64,000 nucleotides of DNA. Source: Apodospora peruviana. Its lineage: Eukaryota > Ascomycota > Sordariomycetes > Sordariales > Lasiosphaeriaceae. The position numbers and the translations under genes are program-made. Each line of letters starts with the position of its first letter. The first letter of the stretch is position 1. This document shows positions 35,205-45,349 of the stretch, piece by piece. The stretch is from contig JAUEDM010000009.1 in assembly GCA_033439685.1 (NCBI GenBank), forward strand, positions 1,612,001-1,676,000, written 5' to 3'. The notes below the pieces were generated by a model. That model saw nothing but the letters and a program-made list of their open reading frames with translations. It did not search any database and was not told where the DNA came from.

Positions 35205-36936
35205 TTACGCTTCCTTGATAGGACCCTTGAAGTAATATCTAGCCCGGAGGAGATACCACAATACACTGAAGACGACCACAGAACCAAAAACCAGAATGCT
35301 CCAATTTGCTGTCTCGACGGTTGTCGGAGTTGTTGGAGGCCAAAAAGACCAGAATAACAAAAGAATTGAGTATAAAACGGCAATAACGTTGTTCACGGTT
35401 CCCAAGGGCTCCCGTATTCTCCACAAGCCCCAGGAAAGATATCCCAAGTCTAGCGTATCGGCGCCGCTAATATGAGGTAGAATGCGGCCTGTGGTACGGC
35501 GCCAGAGAAGCAGACAGCATACAAGGAGATATGAGGAATACAGGGCTGCGATGACCAAGGACAGAAGAGCATTCAGTGCTACAGTCGAGCCGAGCGCGAC
35601 TAAGGAGAGCAGCATGGTTATGGCCAAGGTGGCCAAAATAGCCGCGACAGGTAGCGAGGTTTGCGATAGCTGTTGTTTTGGAGCGTAAGCCAAGAAGTGG
35701 TCGAAATGACCCGGTTGGGGTTTCAGGGTTGGTAAATACAAGGTACTCGTTGTTACTCACCTTCACCAGGTGCCGGTGGAATGGCAACCCGCCGTCACGC
35801 GAAAAAGACCACAGCATACGTGAAGCAGAAGCATAAATGCTAACGCCGCTCGCAATCGCCAAGACGAGAACAATGCCGGCCATGACACACGCACCGCTGG
35901 GGCCAACAGCCGCCGAAAATACCTGCAAAAAGGGGTAAAACGTGGTCTCGGCCGCCCCAAGCGCTGAAGGCAGGTCGGTCAAGCAGAACATCAAGGCGAT
36001 GATCATGGCAAAGGCAAGAGATCCGTTGATCAGAACAGTATACATGAGTGCTCGGGGCACTACAAGCGAAGCTGACTGGATCTCTTCCGACATGTGCACG
36101 GCGCAGTCCGCACCGACGAGCGAAGTGGCGAGCGAAGGAAATGCAACAAAAAAGGACATGGCTTGGGTCGGCCAGCCTCCCTCGTTGACAAAGGTGGTAA
36201 AGACGGTGCGTGCGTCGTTGTGCGGTGCGAGATACACTAGCGGGACTAGCACACCGAAGAACCCGGCCAAATGTAGAATCAGGACGATGCCCTCGAATCT
36301 AGCCAGCGCTCGACCTGTCGTAGAGTTGATTACCACAGCAGATAGGACGGCGCCCCAGATGATCAGTACCGTTTGCCAGCTCGTCGGCACATATGTCGGT
36401 TGGGCTAGAACAACCGTGCCCTGCAGCATGGTGGCAATGATGTATCCGGTCGAGACGGCCATAGCTTGCCAGGCAATGGTCGTAAGCCAGGCCGTGATGT
36501 ACACGAGAAAGTTTCGGCAGGATTCTGGCGCGAGAATGGCAACCCAATGATCTTGATGGATGTTAAAGCGAGTGTCAGCCGGTGCTATAGACAGAACGTT
36601 GCCGAGAAACAAGAGTAGCTTACATTGTCCGCCGGTAGTAGGGGCTATGGACGCGAGCTCTGCCAATGCGGCGTACACGGATATGGTACCAGCCCAGTTG
36701 ATCAAAAATCCCCAGATCACACCAGCTGGGCCACCGTTAAGGAGACCCGGGACGGAGGTGACGAGAGCCCCTTCCCACGACAACAGTGCCGAGCAGGAGA
36801 AGCCCAGGATGGACATGAAGCCAAAGCTGCGATTCAGCCTCGGGCGCTTCCCCAGGGATCTTAGCTGGGCGTCATCATCCAGAGCCGTTTTAGATTTGGT
36901 CGCGGGCTTGAGGAGAGCCTGACTGTTGTTGGCCAT
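35205..36936 (-). CDS. APC-family amino-acid/GABA/choline-type permease
   Basis: Three exons on the minus strand: 36936-36624, 36551-35761 and 35669-35205. The introns are 36623-36552 (72 nt, GTAAGC...CAAG) and 35760-35670 (91 nt, GTGAGT...AACAG). Both joins restore family motifs: TTGGQ+Y+HWVAILAPE and DGGLPFHRHLVK+LSQTSLPVAAI. Length is 522 aa with about 12 membrane spans. The signature stretch SILGFSCSALLSWEGALVTS near the N-terminus, ALGA..TTFYPFLQVF and SRMLWSFSRDGGLPF fit the fungal GABA/choline/amine permease group (Uga4/Hnm1-like). It should import a nitrogenous solute across the plasma membrane. The 72-nt intron is a multiple of three without a stop, so unspliced reading would insert 24 residues. 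The start at MANNSQ is preferred over MHKQQ 20 codons upstream. Confidence 0.9.
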
Positions 36937-37046
36937 TATGGTTGACGTGGTGGTCGGAACACCAACCCAGGGCGCGATCTCTTGCTGCTTGTGCATAGCA
37001 CAGGGCAGATAAGAGTCTCTGCCGTTTTGTTGCTGGCCAAAATATG

Positions 37047-37075
<29 letters not shown>
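37047..37075. repeat. Homopolymer of 29 A
   Basis: Uninterrupted poly(A) on the plus strand (poly(T) in the permease leader on the minus strand), 110 bp before the permease start. Its length is prone to sequencing error. Confidence 0.9.
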
Positions 37076-37078
<3 letters not shown>

Positions 37079-37862
37079 TCGACGAAGGAGAATTGTAGAG
37101 TGGATTAAACGTTAGACTCAATTGAACTTGAGAGAAAGAGGCAAAACAAACTGGGGACCAGAAAAGTCTTTGAACAAAAGTCAGGAAACAACTGCCCCCT
37201 TTCCCTACAGCCTGATCATCCTTACTAACTTACATTTGCCCACTCAACCTGAGCAACAGAGCAATTATTCGGCGCAGGACACAGTCCATAGGGAATGTTT
37301 GTTGATGGATGGTTGTACAAGTATGCATGTATTAATGAGACTGCGGCCCAACGAAATGAGGAGCCTGCAGGGAACATCTCTGTGTCAATGGAGCCATGAG
37401 ATAAGGGACAGGAAAGAAACAAGGTCTAGATTAACTCTACAAATGGCTTACACGGAAAGATCGGCCGCGGTTAATTAATTTACGCCCAACACAACATCCA
37501 CCAAACGTTCACCGAACTTATCACCCTCAGTACGATCGATTCCGTTGCAAACAAGGCTTGGTATCCAGGCGGAAAGGCGGAGGGCCTGGCTCGGGTCGTG
37601 TGCATCACTTGTTTGCAGCGAGCACATCTTCGCGCTGGTTATGTTTTCGACTGCCGACAATACACCTTAGCCATCTATGGTCCGGCATCATGTCAGCGGT
37701 AACCTCACCGAAGCCACCCGTAATTATCTTGCCGTCATTTTTAATTGAAGTCTTCTATGGTCCATCGGCCCTCTTGCTAGTCTCCCACCCTTCCCAGCAG
37801 CAGTCTCAACACCTCTTCCGTGAATATCCAACTTCTTTTGAACTTATAACTGAACTGTCACG
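37076..37862. other. Intergenic stretch between divergent permease and membrane-protein genes
   Basis: A 787-bp shared upstream region with no gene seen. The last 60 bp before 37863 are C/T-rich leader-like sequence. Confidence 0.5.
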
Positions 37863-39255
37863 ATGGGCGACGGTAACCTTATGATGTCTCGAGGAGAACC
37901 GCCCGACCATCTGAACCAAGTACTTCAGATGGTCGCGTGGCTCCTCCTCTCGATCACCACTCTGATGGTCTGCTTCCGACTTCTCACCAGATTCTTCCTT
38001 CGGTCAATCAAGGTGCTGAGTGTCGAAGAAGTGCTGGCTTTCTTTGCATATGTACGTAATCGTCCGATTCCGTCTCTTTTGAACCTTTCATCGTGATGTT
38101 TACTCGTGCAACAATAAAAGGGTTTCAGTCTCGGCCAGTCCGTCACAATACTTATCCCAGAAGGCAAGATTCTGGGCAAGGACATATCCGAAATCCCAGC
38201 GGAGCAGCTGAGAGCGGGAAAACGTGTACGAAGACAACTTTCCTCACGTCGGCTTTTACCGCATCACAATACAATTGCTGCTGACATGTGCGCTTCAAGG
38301 CCATGTATGTCGGGGATCTATTCTTTATCCTCGGCCTTGGATTTGCCAAGCTGTCCATGTGCGCATGTCTTCTTTCGTTATCGGCAGACACGACCCATCG
38401 TCGTCTAGCATTTGGCCTAGGCTCTGTCATTATTTCCTGGACAGCATCATCGTTCCTAGCATCATGCTTTCGATGTGGTACACGTCCGCCTTGGGACTCC
38501 ACATCTGAACAATGCTTCAATCTCGTAAGCAAGCTCATCGTCTTTCAAATCTCCATTCGGCGTCTTTTCTGGTATTGCAACTAACTAGGTGTCCACCACT
38601 TCTCGTGGTAGCACGCGTTTCTCCACTATCTAGGCATTTCCAACATCATAACTGACGTCGCCCTCGTCGCTCTTCCGATTTTCATGATATATCCACTCCA
38701 TATGCCGGCCAGAGCTAGAGCAGCTGTATTGTCTTTCTTCGGCTCGAGGTTATTGTATGTAAAAACACATGGACGTCCCATTTACCATATGGGCTTATCG
38801 GGGCGCTGAGGGACGTCTGAAAACTAACGCTCTTCAGGGTTGTCATTTCGACTGCCCTCCAAGTAATCTATATCCCTCGCCTTTTCGAAGAGAATTTCAC
38901 CCTTCGAGCCTTCCCATATTATCTCTGCGTCCAGATCGTCCAGTTTGCCACAATTTTCACGACCTGCATCCTCTACTTCCGGCCTCTTTTGCACTCGCTC
39001 CAGAGCGGCTTCATGAGGGCCGACAACATCGGAGCAACACGATCGCCTTTGCAGTATAGTATGTCAAACATTTCCAGCCCCAGCACGGCCAGCACGCAAG
39101 CACGACTGCTGGCAAGAAAACGGCCTGATCCCAAACGCACAAATCAAAGAAATGATGTTATTGCTACGAGATGGAACGCGGGGAGCTCAAGCAATCAGAA
39201 AGGCCATCAAGGACAGGCCGACAACACATGGGGGAGATTGCGCGCTGAAGAATAA
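37863..39255 (+). CDS. Fungal rhodopsin-like (SAT4-type) integral membrane protein
   Basis: Five exons: 37863-38051, 38121-38225, 38300-38524, 38612-38754 and 38838-39255. Introns are 69, 74, 87 and 83 nt, each with GT...AG; branch-like CTGAC or CTAAC motifs are seen in the last three. Exon lengths sum to 1080, giving 359 aa. The joined protein shows the expected order of the fungal rhodopsin-domain family: TM1 (VAWLLLSITTLMVCFRLLTR), GFSLGQSVTILIP, LFFILGLGFAKLSMCACLLSL, a PWD..SEQCFN loop, NIITDVALVALPIFMIYPL, and LLVVISTALQVIYIPRLF. Several membrane spans and a Ser/Arg/Gln-rich cytosolic tail follow. Family members resemble Pth11-like/SAT4 proteins. Substrate or ligand unknown. The phase-consistent five-exon model is strong evidence that the gene is intact. 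Confidence 0.85.
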
Positions 39256-39672
39256 TGATTCCTGACACAATGAGCCAAAAGATGCAGGCTGTCTTGTAGT
39301 AAACACTGTTAGAAACCCCACCAAATGCGTTCCATTTTCTCGTCATCAACGAATGCCTAATTTTGAAGGGGCGTGTCCACACGAATGAGAATGATGTGCT
39401 CTCAAAGGTTGGTAGCTCAAGTTTAACTCAAGGATTCACAAATGTTTCAAGAACTAGTAGACCCAGTATATAGAGTAATGTAGTGATTGAAGAAGCCGCC
39501 AGGCACCCCGAAGCTACCTAACTAAACTGAACAGTTGCGAAACTACCTTACGACATGACAGCCTACATGTAGCTTTGCACTCATCTTGCTTAACCGTGAT
39601 AAAAAGAAGGCCCATTTTGGCGGTAAAAGTCCAGCAGTTGCACTGGTTCAGGGCGCGATTATCTCCCATGGA
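39256..39672. other. Intergenic stretch
   Basis: 417 bp between the 3' ends of two convergent genes. Nothing is seen in it. Confidence 0.5.
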
Positions 39673-39915
39673 TCAAGATGATGGGTGGAGATCGCAGGAA
39701 ATGATAACTGCATCGCCGCAGAAAGTTGCAGGTTCGGGACCTCCAGCTCCAGAGCCGTCTGACTCTCCCCACGTGTAAGCATATGTATCTATCTACCGGG
39801 TACGTACTCATCAAGGTTCCAAAACTTTGCTCTTACCTGCAATTCCTGATGGAGCCGCACGAGCAATGGCAGCGTAGCCGCACATGGTGGTCAGAACCAA
39901 AAGCTTGAGAAGCAT
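39673..39915 (-). CDS. Small secreted cysteine-containing peptide, 54 aa, two exons
   Basis: Exon 1 runs 39915-39837, the 78-nt intron 39836-39759 (GTAAGA...AGTCAG), and exon 2 39758-39673 with TGA at 39675-39673. The A of the start codon is preceded by ACA at -3 to -1. Exon 1 encodes a clear signal peptide (MLLKLLVLTTMCGYAAIARA), with likely cleavage after Ala20 or Ala21. Splicing in phase 1 gives a Gly/Pro-rich mature start (GSGAGGPEPA) and a tail with two cysteines eight residues apart (TFCGDAVIISCDLHPSS). No dibasic Kex2 sites are seen. I recognise no family. It stands between the rhodopsin-like gene and the UstYa-like gene, divergent from the latter by 856 bp. The model rests on signal peptide plus splice consensus; transcription is unproven. 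Confidence 0.6.
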
Positions 39916-40771
39916 TGTGGCAGTGATGTTGTGGCTAAAGTTGGTGGGTTGGTGGGAGAAGATGGTCACTAAGACAGCGAAAATTATGGTGGGACTTCGT
40001 GGAGTCTCCTGCGTATGTGTTCGACTTCAAAGAACCTTTGCTAACTCATATACTGTTTAGGAGCTAGACGGAAATCCAGTCCCCTGCATCTCTGTATATG
40101 GATACAATCCATCTAACGGTTCATATGCCGCCCTTTCACCGAGTGTCTGATGACGATGTCGGTTTCTCCCAGCCTGCCCAATGCATGGTGAGAAGAACTG
40201 CCGATGTTCAGTTGGTCCTTCCCTGGTGGTGGCCTACTTTAGATAGCATGCGGGTTGTTTATCTTCATCTTCATCGCTCGCCATTCTTTCGGGAATGATT
40301 GGTAGGTGGGAGGATTGACAAGGAGTTCCAATGATCACATAGATGACGAGGAGGGGGTGAAGCGGCTTGTTGAGGCGCATGAGAGGCGAGGTCTTGATAA
40401 GTGAAGCTGACGGAGCAAGATACTATACTCAGGTGATTGATTATATTAAAGTTGTCTTGATGAAACTATTGTCAAGTGTTGGATATGTCCAGGTTAGAAG
40501 TGGAAGTGGGCGCAGTAGTCGGCGGTTCTCATGACCAGCATCTTTGGCGAGAGACATTGTGCCGCAGTCGGCCAGGCGGCAAATCCCAGATGTCTGTCTT
40601 TTAAGCCTGTCCCGTTATCTGCTCAAGTGCAAGCCTATCACCATTTAGCTGCTTATATGTAGCTGGTAGTTCCCTGTTTCCGGAGCGTCACTGCTTGGTT
40701 AGCAATGGAACTCACAGATTATCGCTGCCCACACATCGTCAACAAGCCCATTCTTTTTCAGGAGCTGAGCC
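39916..40771. other. Intergenic stretch between divergent secreted-peptide and UstYa-like genes
   Basis: 856 bp with no gene seen. It would carry both promoters. A short frame at 40098-40298 has no recognisable content. Confidence 0.5.
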
Positions 40772-41809
40772 ATGGGGAAGCACTTGTATCAGGACATCCA
40801 ACAGGACCTCCTTGAAGACTGTCGCTGCCATGAGTCCGAGGGCAAAAACCACCGACGTCTAGGTCATGGATGGCTCGGGGCGAATGCTGCCGCGCTTACT
40901 ATCATCACACTCCTCGTCTACATTGCAGTGGTTTTGACTGCGCAAGTGGCAGGGGAGCAGAGCGGTGGGCAATCGAAATCTTCCGTCATTGGAAGCACAC
41001 ATCCCAGTGAGTTGACCGGTGCTTGATCGACAGCGAGGCGTGTATGTTGGTGGGCTGACATCAGGCAGCTCTTGTTCCAGAGGAGTTCTTGAAGTACGTG
41101 GAACAACCAGAGTGGGAATCTCCACGCTATCCATGGAACTCTGGGCCATCAGATGCGTTAGACGCCGCGTGGAGGGATCTGCTCAATGGTATAGCCTTCA
41201 ATCCCCGGGGAATGTTTCAAAAGTACCCATGTGTACGCTGGCGTCATAGCTAATGACACGTTCGCGACAACAAAAATAGCAATAAATATCCAGGTCACAC
41301 CTACCGAGATGGATTCAGTGGGGGAGAACAGAACCAACAGAGTTCGGATTGAAAACGGGAACTACATTGGGGCCTTGGGTGTATATCACCATTTGCACTG
41401 CCTCAATAACCTTCGCAGAGTCATTCACTGGGATTACTACGAACCACAGCTTAGAGAAGTCGAGCATCCGGAAGGATTCTGGAAAGAACACTCTGGTAAG
41501 CCGGCACCCTCGTCCCCGATGTAGTAGATGCGCCGTCAGTTGTTCAAGTTGGTTCCATTCTGATCAGCAACAGATCACTGTATCGACGTTATTCGGCAGG
41601 CGATCATGTGTCACGCCAACATGGCCGTTTACGTCTTGGAGTGGGCGGACGATGCGCGCCTCCGGGTTTCGACAGATCTCCGATCAGACGCCCGGGTGAC
41701 CTGTGCGAACTGGGACGTCTTGGACAACTGGGCCCGCCAGAGAGCCGTGGTTGCAGGACGAGATCATTATCTGCATGCTCCTGTTGGTTCCAAGGTCTTG
41801 GAACCGTGA
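40772..41809 (+). CDS. UstYa-like (DUF3328) oxidase
   Basis: Four exons: 40772-41006, 41069-41188, 41280-41495 and 41574-41809. Introns are 62, 91 and 78 nt and all joins are phase 1; total 807 nt, 268 aa. One N-terminal membrane anchor (about residues 39-58, ALTIITLLVYIAVVLTAQV) follows a short cytosolic head. Both family motifs are present: HHLHC at residues 155-159 (followed by LNNLRR) and DHCIDVIRQAIMC starting near residue 191. Introns split the reading exactly where the continuous motifs need joining (WRDLLN+A+INIQVTPTEM; KEHS+D+HCIDV). UstYa-like enzymes cyclise or oxidise peptide natural products such as ustiloxin and other dikaritins, and occur in other secondary-metabolite clusters. 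No cluster partner (precursor with repeated cores, P450, NRPS) is evident nearby, except possibly the small secreted peptide upstream. Confidence 0.88.
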
Positions 41810-42790
41810 CCATCAGGTTGATTACGTACGTGGGGGAAACCACGCGGCGTCAAGTGCAAGGGTCGGAGGACCAGGATGTGACATGCTAAATCGCCTTGAT
41901 ATCATCACAGTCGTTTGATCATGACGGAACGAAGATGGCAAAATGAAAGGTGCCTTTTTGAGATAAAGGGACTGCGAGAAGTAGGGAAGTGGCACATCAT
42001 GCAGACTCGAAGATTTGTTTTGAAGTGACCTGATCTCCCGGATTTTGTAGCCAGCTACGGTGTAAAGAACCTGGATGGAGAGAGTATCAGATGCCAGGCT
42101 ACCTATATTAGGCGGTTAACCCAGCCACTTTCATCTAGGATGCTGTCGCGAGCATGTGATAATTAGGTATGTAGATTAGCATGCGGTCTCTCTTGGAGAT
42201 GAAGTTGCAAGCAATTTCTCGCCTAGACATCATGTCATCCCGAGGTCCATCCCCAACTACCCGTCTTACCGTCTTTTCAATATCGACCTGCATCAATCCT
42301 GCCCTGTACTTGTGTAAATAGACCCGCCTTACAGGGTCGATCACGATAGAGTAAACTTGCAGTCCTTCGGCCCGAAACGCTAACGTCTTGAAGCGGCAGG
42401 ACGATAAATAATAAATTAACCAGACTGCATGATACAGACGGGCTGGGAAGCTGCATGACAGTAGGACCTGATGTAGGGACTGATTGCCCTGAATGATGAA
42501 ATACAACCACTCAAAACACCAACAGCAAACGGACAACCGGTAGTTCTCACCGAACAAACCGGAGGTGGGTTTGGTCTACGCGATAATTGGCCGGGATTTC
42601 CGGGAGAAACCAGTGGAGGTGGCACAACTGGAACCAACGGCTCACCCGCAAACGGGGCAAGGCTCGGTCGGCAATTACTTTCACCGGTTCAGTAAAGCTG
42701 GCGCAAGGCCTTTATTATGATCCTCTGACTCCATGTTGGTTGTCGACCGTGGCGTAATATCTCAGTGACCAACGCTCAAGAATCTTGAGA
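41810..42790. other. Intergenic stretch
   Basis: 981 bp. A 140-codon minus-strand frame (42557-42135) has no motif or splice context and is not called. The last 250 bp are the likely promoter of the hydrolase gene. Confidence 0.45.
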
Positions 42791-43778
42791 ATGACGGCGA
42801 CTCTCTCAACCACTGAGGGCGAAGTGGCCTTCGCTGCTCCCGGCGCCGACAAGCCATGCAAGACGTGGTACAAGGTAGTGGGCAGTCTGGACTCTGATCG
42901 GCTCCCTCTGATCGCTCTCCATGGCGGTCCCGGCGCCGGCCACGAATACCTATCCCCATTGACAGACCTTCACCGCGATTACGGGATACCTATCATCTTC
43001 TACGACCAGGTCGGTTGTGGCCGTTCGACACACTTCCCGGAAAAGATGGGTGACGTCGAATTCTGGTCCTTCAACCTATTCACCCAGGAACTCGACAATC
43101 TAATCGACACCCTCAACCTACGTGAAAAAGGGTTTTACCTCCTAGGACAAAGCTGGGGAGGTCTCCTCTGTGGTCTCTACGCCTCTCGTCGCCCGAAAGG
43201 ACTGCAAAAAGCTATCGTCGCAAGCGGGCCAGCAAGTATGCCGCTCTATGTCGAGGGCGTCAACCGACTGTTGGCTCAACTACCATCTAATGTCAGAAAG
43301 GTTCTAGAAGAGGGCGAGCGCACTGGAGATCGTGAGAGCTCGGAGTACGAAAAAGCCGCCGCCGTTTTCTACAGTCGACACGTCTGTCGGCTCGATGCTA
43401 AGCCGGACGATGTGCAGGCTGCGTTCAAGAACCTCAAGGAGGACCCTACTGCGTATCTGACTATGTAAGTTTATCATGAAAACCTAGGTGTGATAGATTC
43501 TGGCGGGTAACACAACTTGCAGTCAAGGCCCGTCGGAGTTCGTCATTACAGGCTCCATGAAGGAGTGGGAAGGGTGGCAGGATGCGCACAACATCGAGGT
43601 TGACACACTGCTTCTTAACGGTCGGTATGACGAGGTGACAGACCTGTGCATGAGCCCCTGGTTTAGCTACATTCCCAGAGTCAAGTGGATCACACTGGAA
43701 AACTCTGCCCACCTGGCGCACTGGGAAGACCGCGAGCGGTATATTCAGGTGTGCGGTGATTTCCTTTGCGGCAAGTGA
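42791..43778 (+). CDS. Alpha/beta hydrolase of proline-iminopeptidase (S33) type
   Basis: Two exons, 42791-43464 and 43523-43778, with a 58-nt intron (GTAAGT...TTGCAG); 309 aa. Family landmarks in order: oxyanion motif HGGPGAGHEY, YDQVGCGRS, nucleophile elbow GQSWGG with Ser121, the acid in LLNGRYDEVTD, and the base in NSAHLAHWEDRERY. The PSEFVITG block right after the intron confirms the join. Such enzymes cut N-terminal proline or hydrolyse small amides (L-amino-acid amidases) in the cytosol. The start is the ATG at 42791 (GAG precedes). The natural substrate cannot be read from sequence; it may belong to a peptide-processing pathway, which is only a loose inference from the UstYa-like neighbour 981 bp upstream on the same strand. 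Confidence 0.9.
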
Positions 43779-43946
43779 CTGACTTGCTCCGTTACGCGTG
43801 CACATGCTTGGAGGGATTGAGTACGCTATAATGTCGGATAGTACCGAGGTTTTTGTCCTTAAGCCCAAGCTTAGTTCAAGCAATTCGATGCTGATTAAAT
43901 GGATGCACTTTGTGGCCCGTACCCGTCATCGTACGGGATTTCCACC

Positions 43947-44691
43947 TTAACCTCCTGCGGCACTAGCCAACTGCCGAATCCGATTTCTCACGTCAAGACA
44001 CACAAAATCAAGCTCATTCTCGTCTTCAGATAGTATAAGGCGTAATCTTTGGAGACGGTCTCAAGGTACTGAAAGGGAGGGAGGGAGTCAGAATCGGCGG
44101 TATTGTCGCACAGACTGGTCCGCAACACAAGCCCGATGAGCTCGCTGGCGGCGAAAAAGTCTCCGAAAAGATGTATACTTGTGAGGCGCGGTAAATGCTG
44201 TGACAGCAGTACGGCGAGAGAGGCGTCTATGGTACCTTTTTATGCAGCTCCTCTATCCAAGTGTCGCGGTAGGGCGCATGCGCCCGATTTGTTTCCACAA
44301 AGGAGACAGCTGCTTTCACGTCTCGCTCAGGCACGCCAGTTTTTAGTGGACATTGCTGGTAGGACGAAGGTCCGTCACACCGGATGGTGCGAATGTAGGC
44401 GGCCAAAGTCGGCTACTCGACATGATGGTGCGCAGACACTGGGTGATGGGGTGGGGCATGGTTTTCATGTCGCTGTCGTCTGGTCGTTCGGTGAACACGA
44501 TCGCCGAATTGAGGGCTTCTTCGGCAAATTTTTGGAGTTGCGGATGGACAAGACAGAGGGCATGAAAATCAGCTTTTGACAGGCAGTCCAGGATCAGACG
44601 CATGACGTCTTCGTTTAATGCGAGGAAAGGCTGTGAATGATTGCCATTATTAGCACGATTGATGCTGGTAAGCCAGACGGGGACTTACCAT
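43947..44691 (-). pseudogene. Broken F-box/leucine-rich protein gene
   Basis: A start ATG at 44691 is followed directly by a donor. A 58-nt intron (44688-44631) ends at CACAG, and exon 2 begins PFLALNEDVMRLILDCLSKA, an F-box-like segment continuing LCLVHPQLQKFAEEAL. The frame stops at TAA near 44343, yet coding-like sequence continues in other frames: VKAAVSFVETNRAHAPYRD, then DASLAVLLSQHLPRLTSIHL (leucine-rich), then RLILSEDENELDFVCLDVRN ending QLASAAGG at TAA 43947-43949. At least three frame changes are needed and none has good splice sites. F-box proteins select targets for SCF ubiquitin ligases; this copy probably encodes at most a truncated N-terminus. Sequencing errors are the alternative. 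Confidence 0.65.
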
Positions 44692-44930
44692 GGTGAATTG
44701 ATGGAGGTCAATTGCTAAAAATATTTGTGCGTTGTATTGATCTTTGGGATAAGTCGATGAGCATGGGTAGGTAGGTAAGGTAGTTGGCTGGGAAGAGTCG
44801 GTTGGTTGGGGGTGCAAGTCTCCTTTTAATACCGTCAGCCCACGCTAGGTATTGACTATTGTGGTCCAGGTAGATCCATACTCAAGAACTCTATTTCCTG
44901 ATTCAGACGGGAACGAATCGTTTCGAGGTG

Positions 44931-45023
44931 CTTTACCGGCGGAGAGACGGTGTGACACCAACGTCCTACTAGTGAACTGCTTTACCGGCGGAGAGACGGT
45001 GACACCAACGTCCTACTAGTGAA
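44931..45023. repeat. Tandem duplication of a 49-bp segment
   Basis: Copy 1 (44931-44979) and copy 2 (44980-45023) both start CTTTACCGGCGGAGAGACGG and end in CCTACTAGTGAA. Copy 2 lacks one TG dinucleotide. Otherwise identical, so recent. Confidence 0.95.
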
Positions 45024-45090
45024 TTAGAAATGACTCGACATCTCTCCAAACAACAAGATCTTCAACGACAAGCCCTATCGTGGGATACCT

Positions 45091-45124
45091 AATATTATAT
45101 ATATATAAATATATATATTTATTT
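45091..45124. repeat. AT-rich microsatellite
   Basis: An imperfect (AT)n run upstream of the second HET gene. Confidence 0.9.
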
Positions 45125-45349
45125 CCTTTTCTAAACAGACTTATTGATATCACCATCACGCAGCAACGGTAATCCTTGGTGGCGTCGAGGTGCATAAACT
45201 CACTCACTTGACCAGAGAGGCTGTGCAAATTGAGATTATTGGTTTGGTAAAGTGAAGAGGTGGTTTCTTTCCCCTCATCTCTTCACTCTTCTTTCAGTCG
45301 GCACATCGCAACACTGCCAATCAATATCTTTTTTGTTAAAAACAAAGCC

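Larger units (their letters stand above)
44692..45349. other. Intergenic stretch with repeats
   Basis: 658 bp between the F-box remnant and the HET gene. It holds a 49-bp tandem duplication and an AT-rich run. No gene seen. Confidence 0.5.

Noticed and set aside
42135..42557. 140-codon minus-strand frame between the UstYa-like and hydrolase genes
   Set aside because: Looks partly protein-like but has no domain, no start support and no splice extension; not enough to call.
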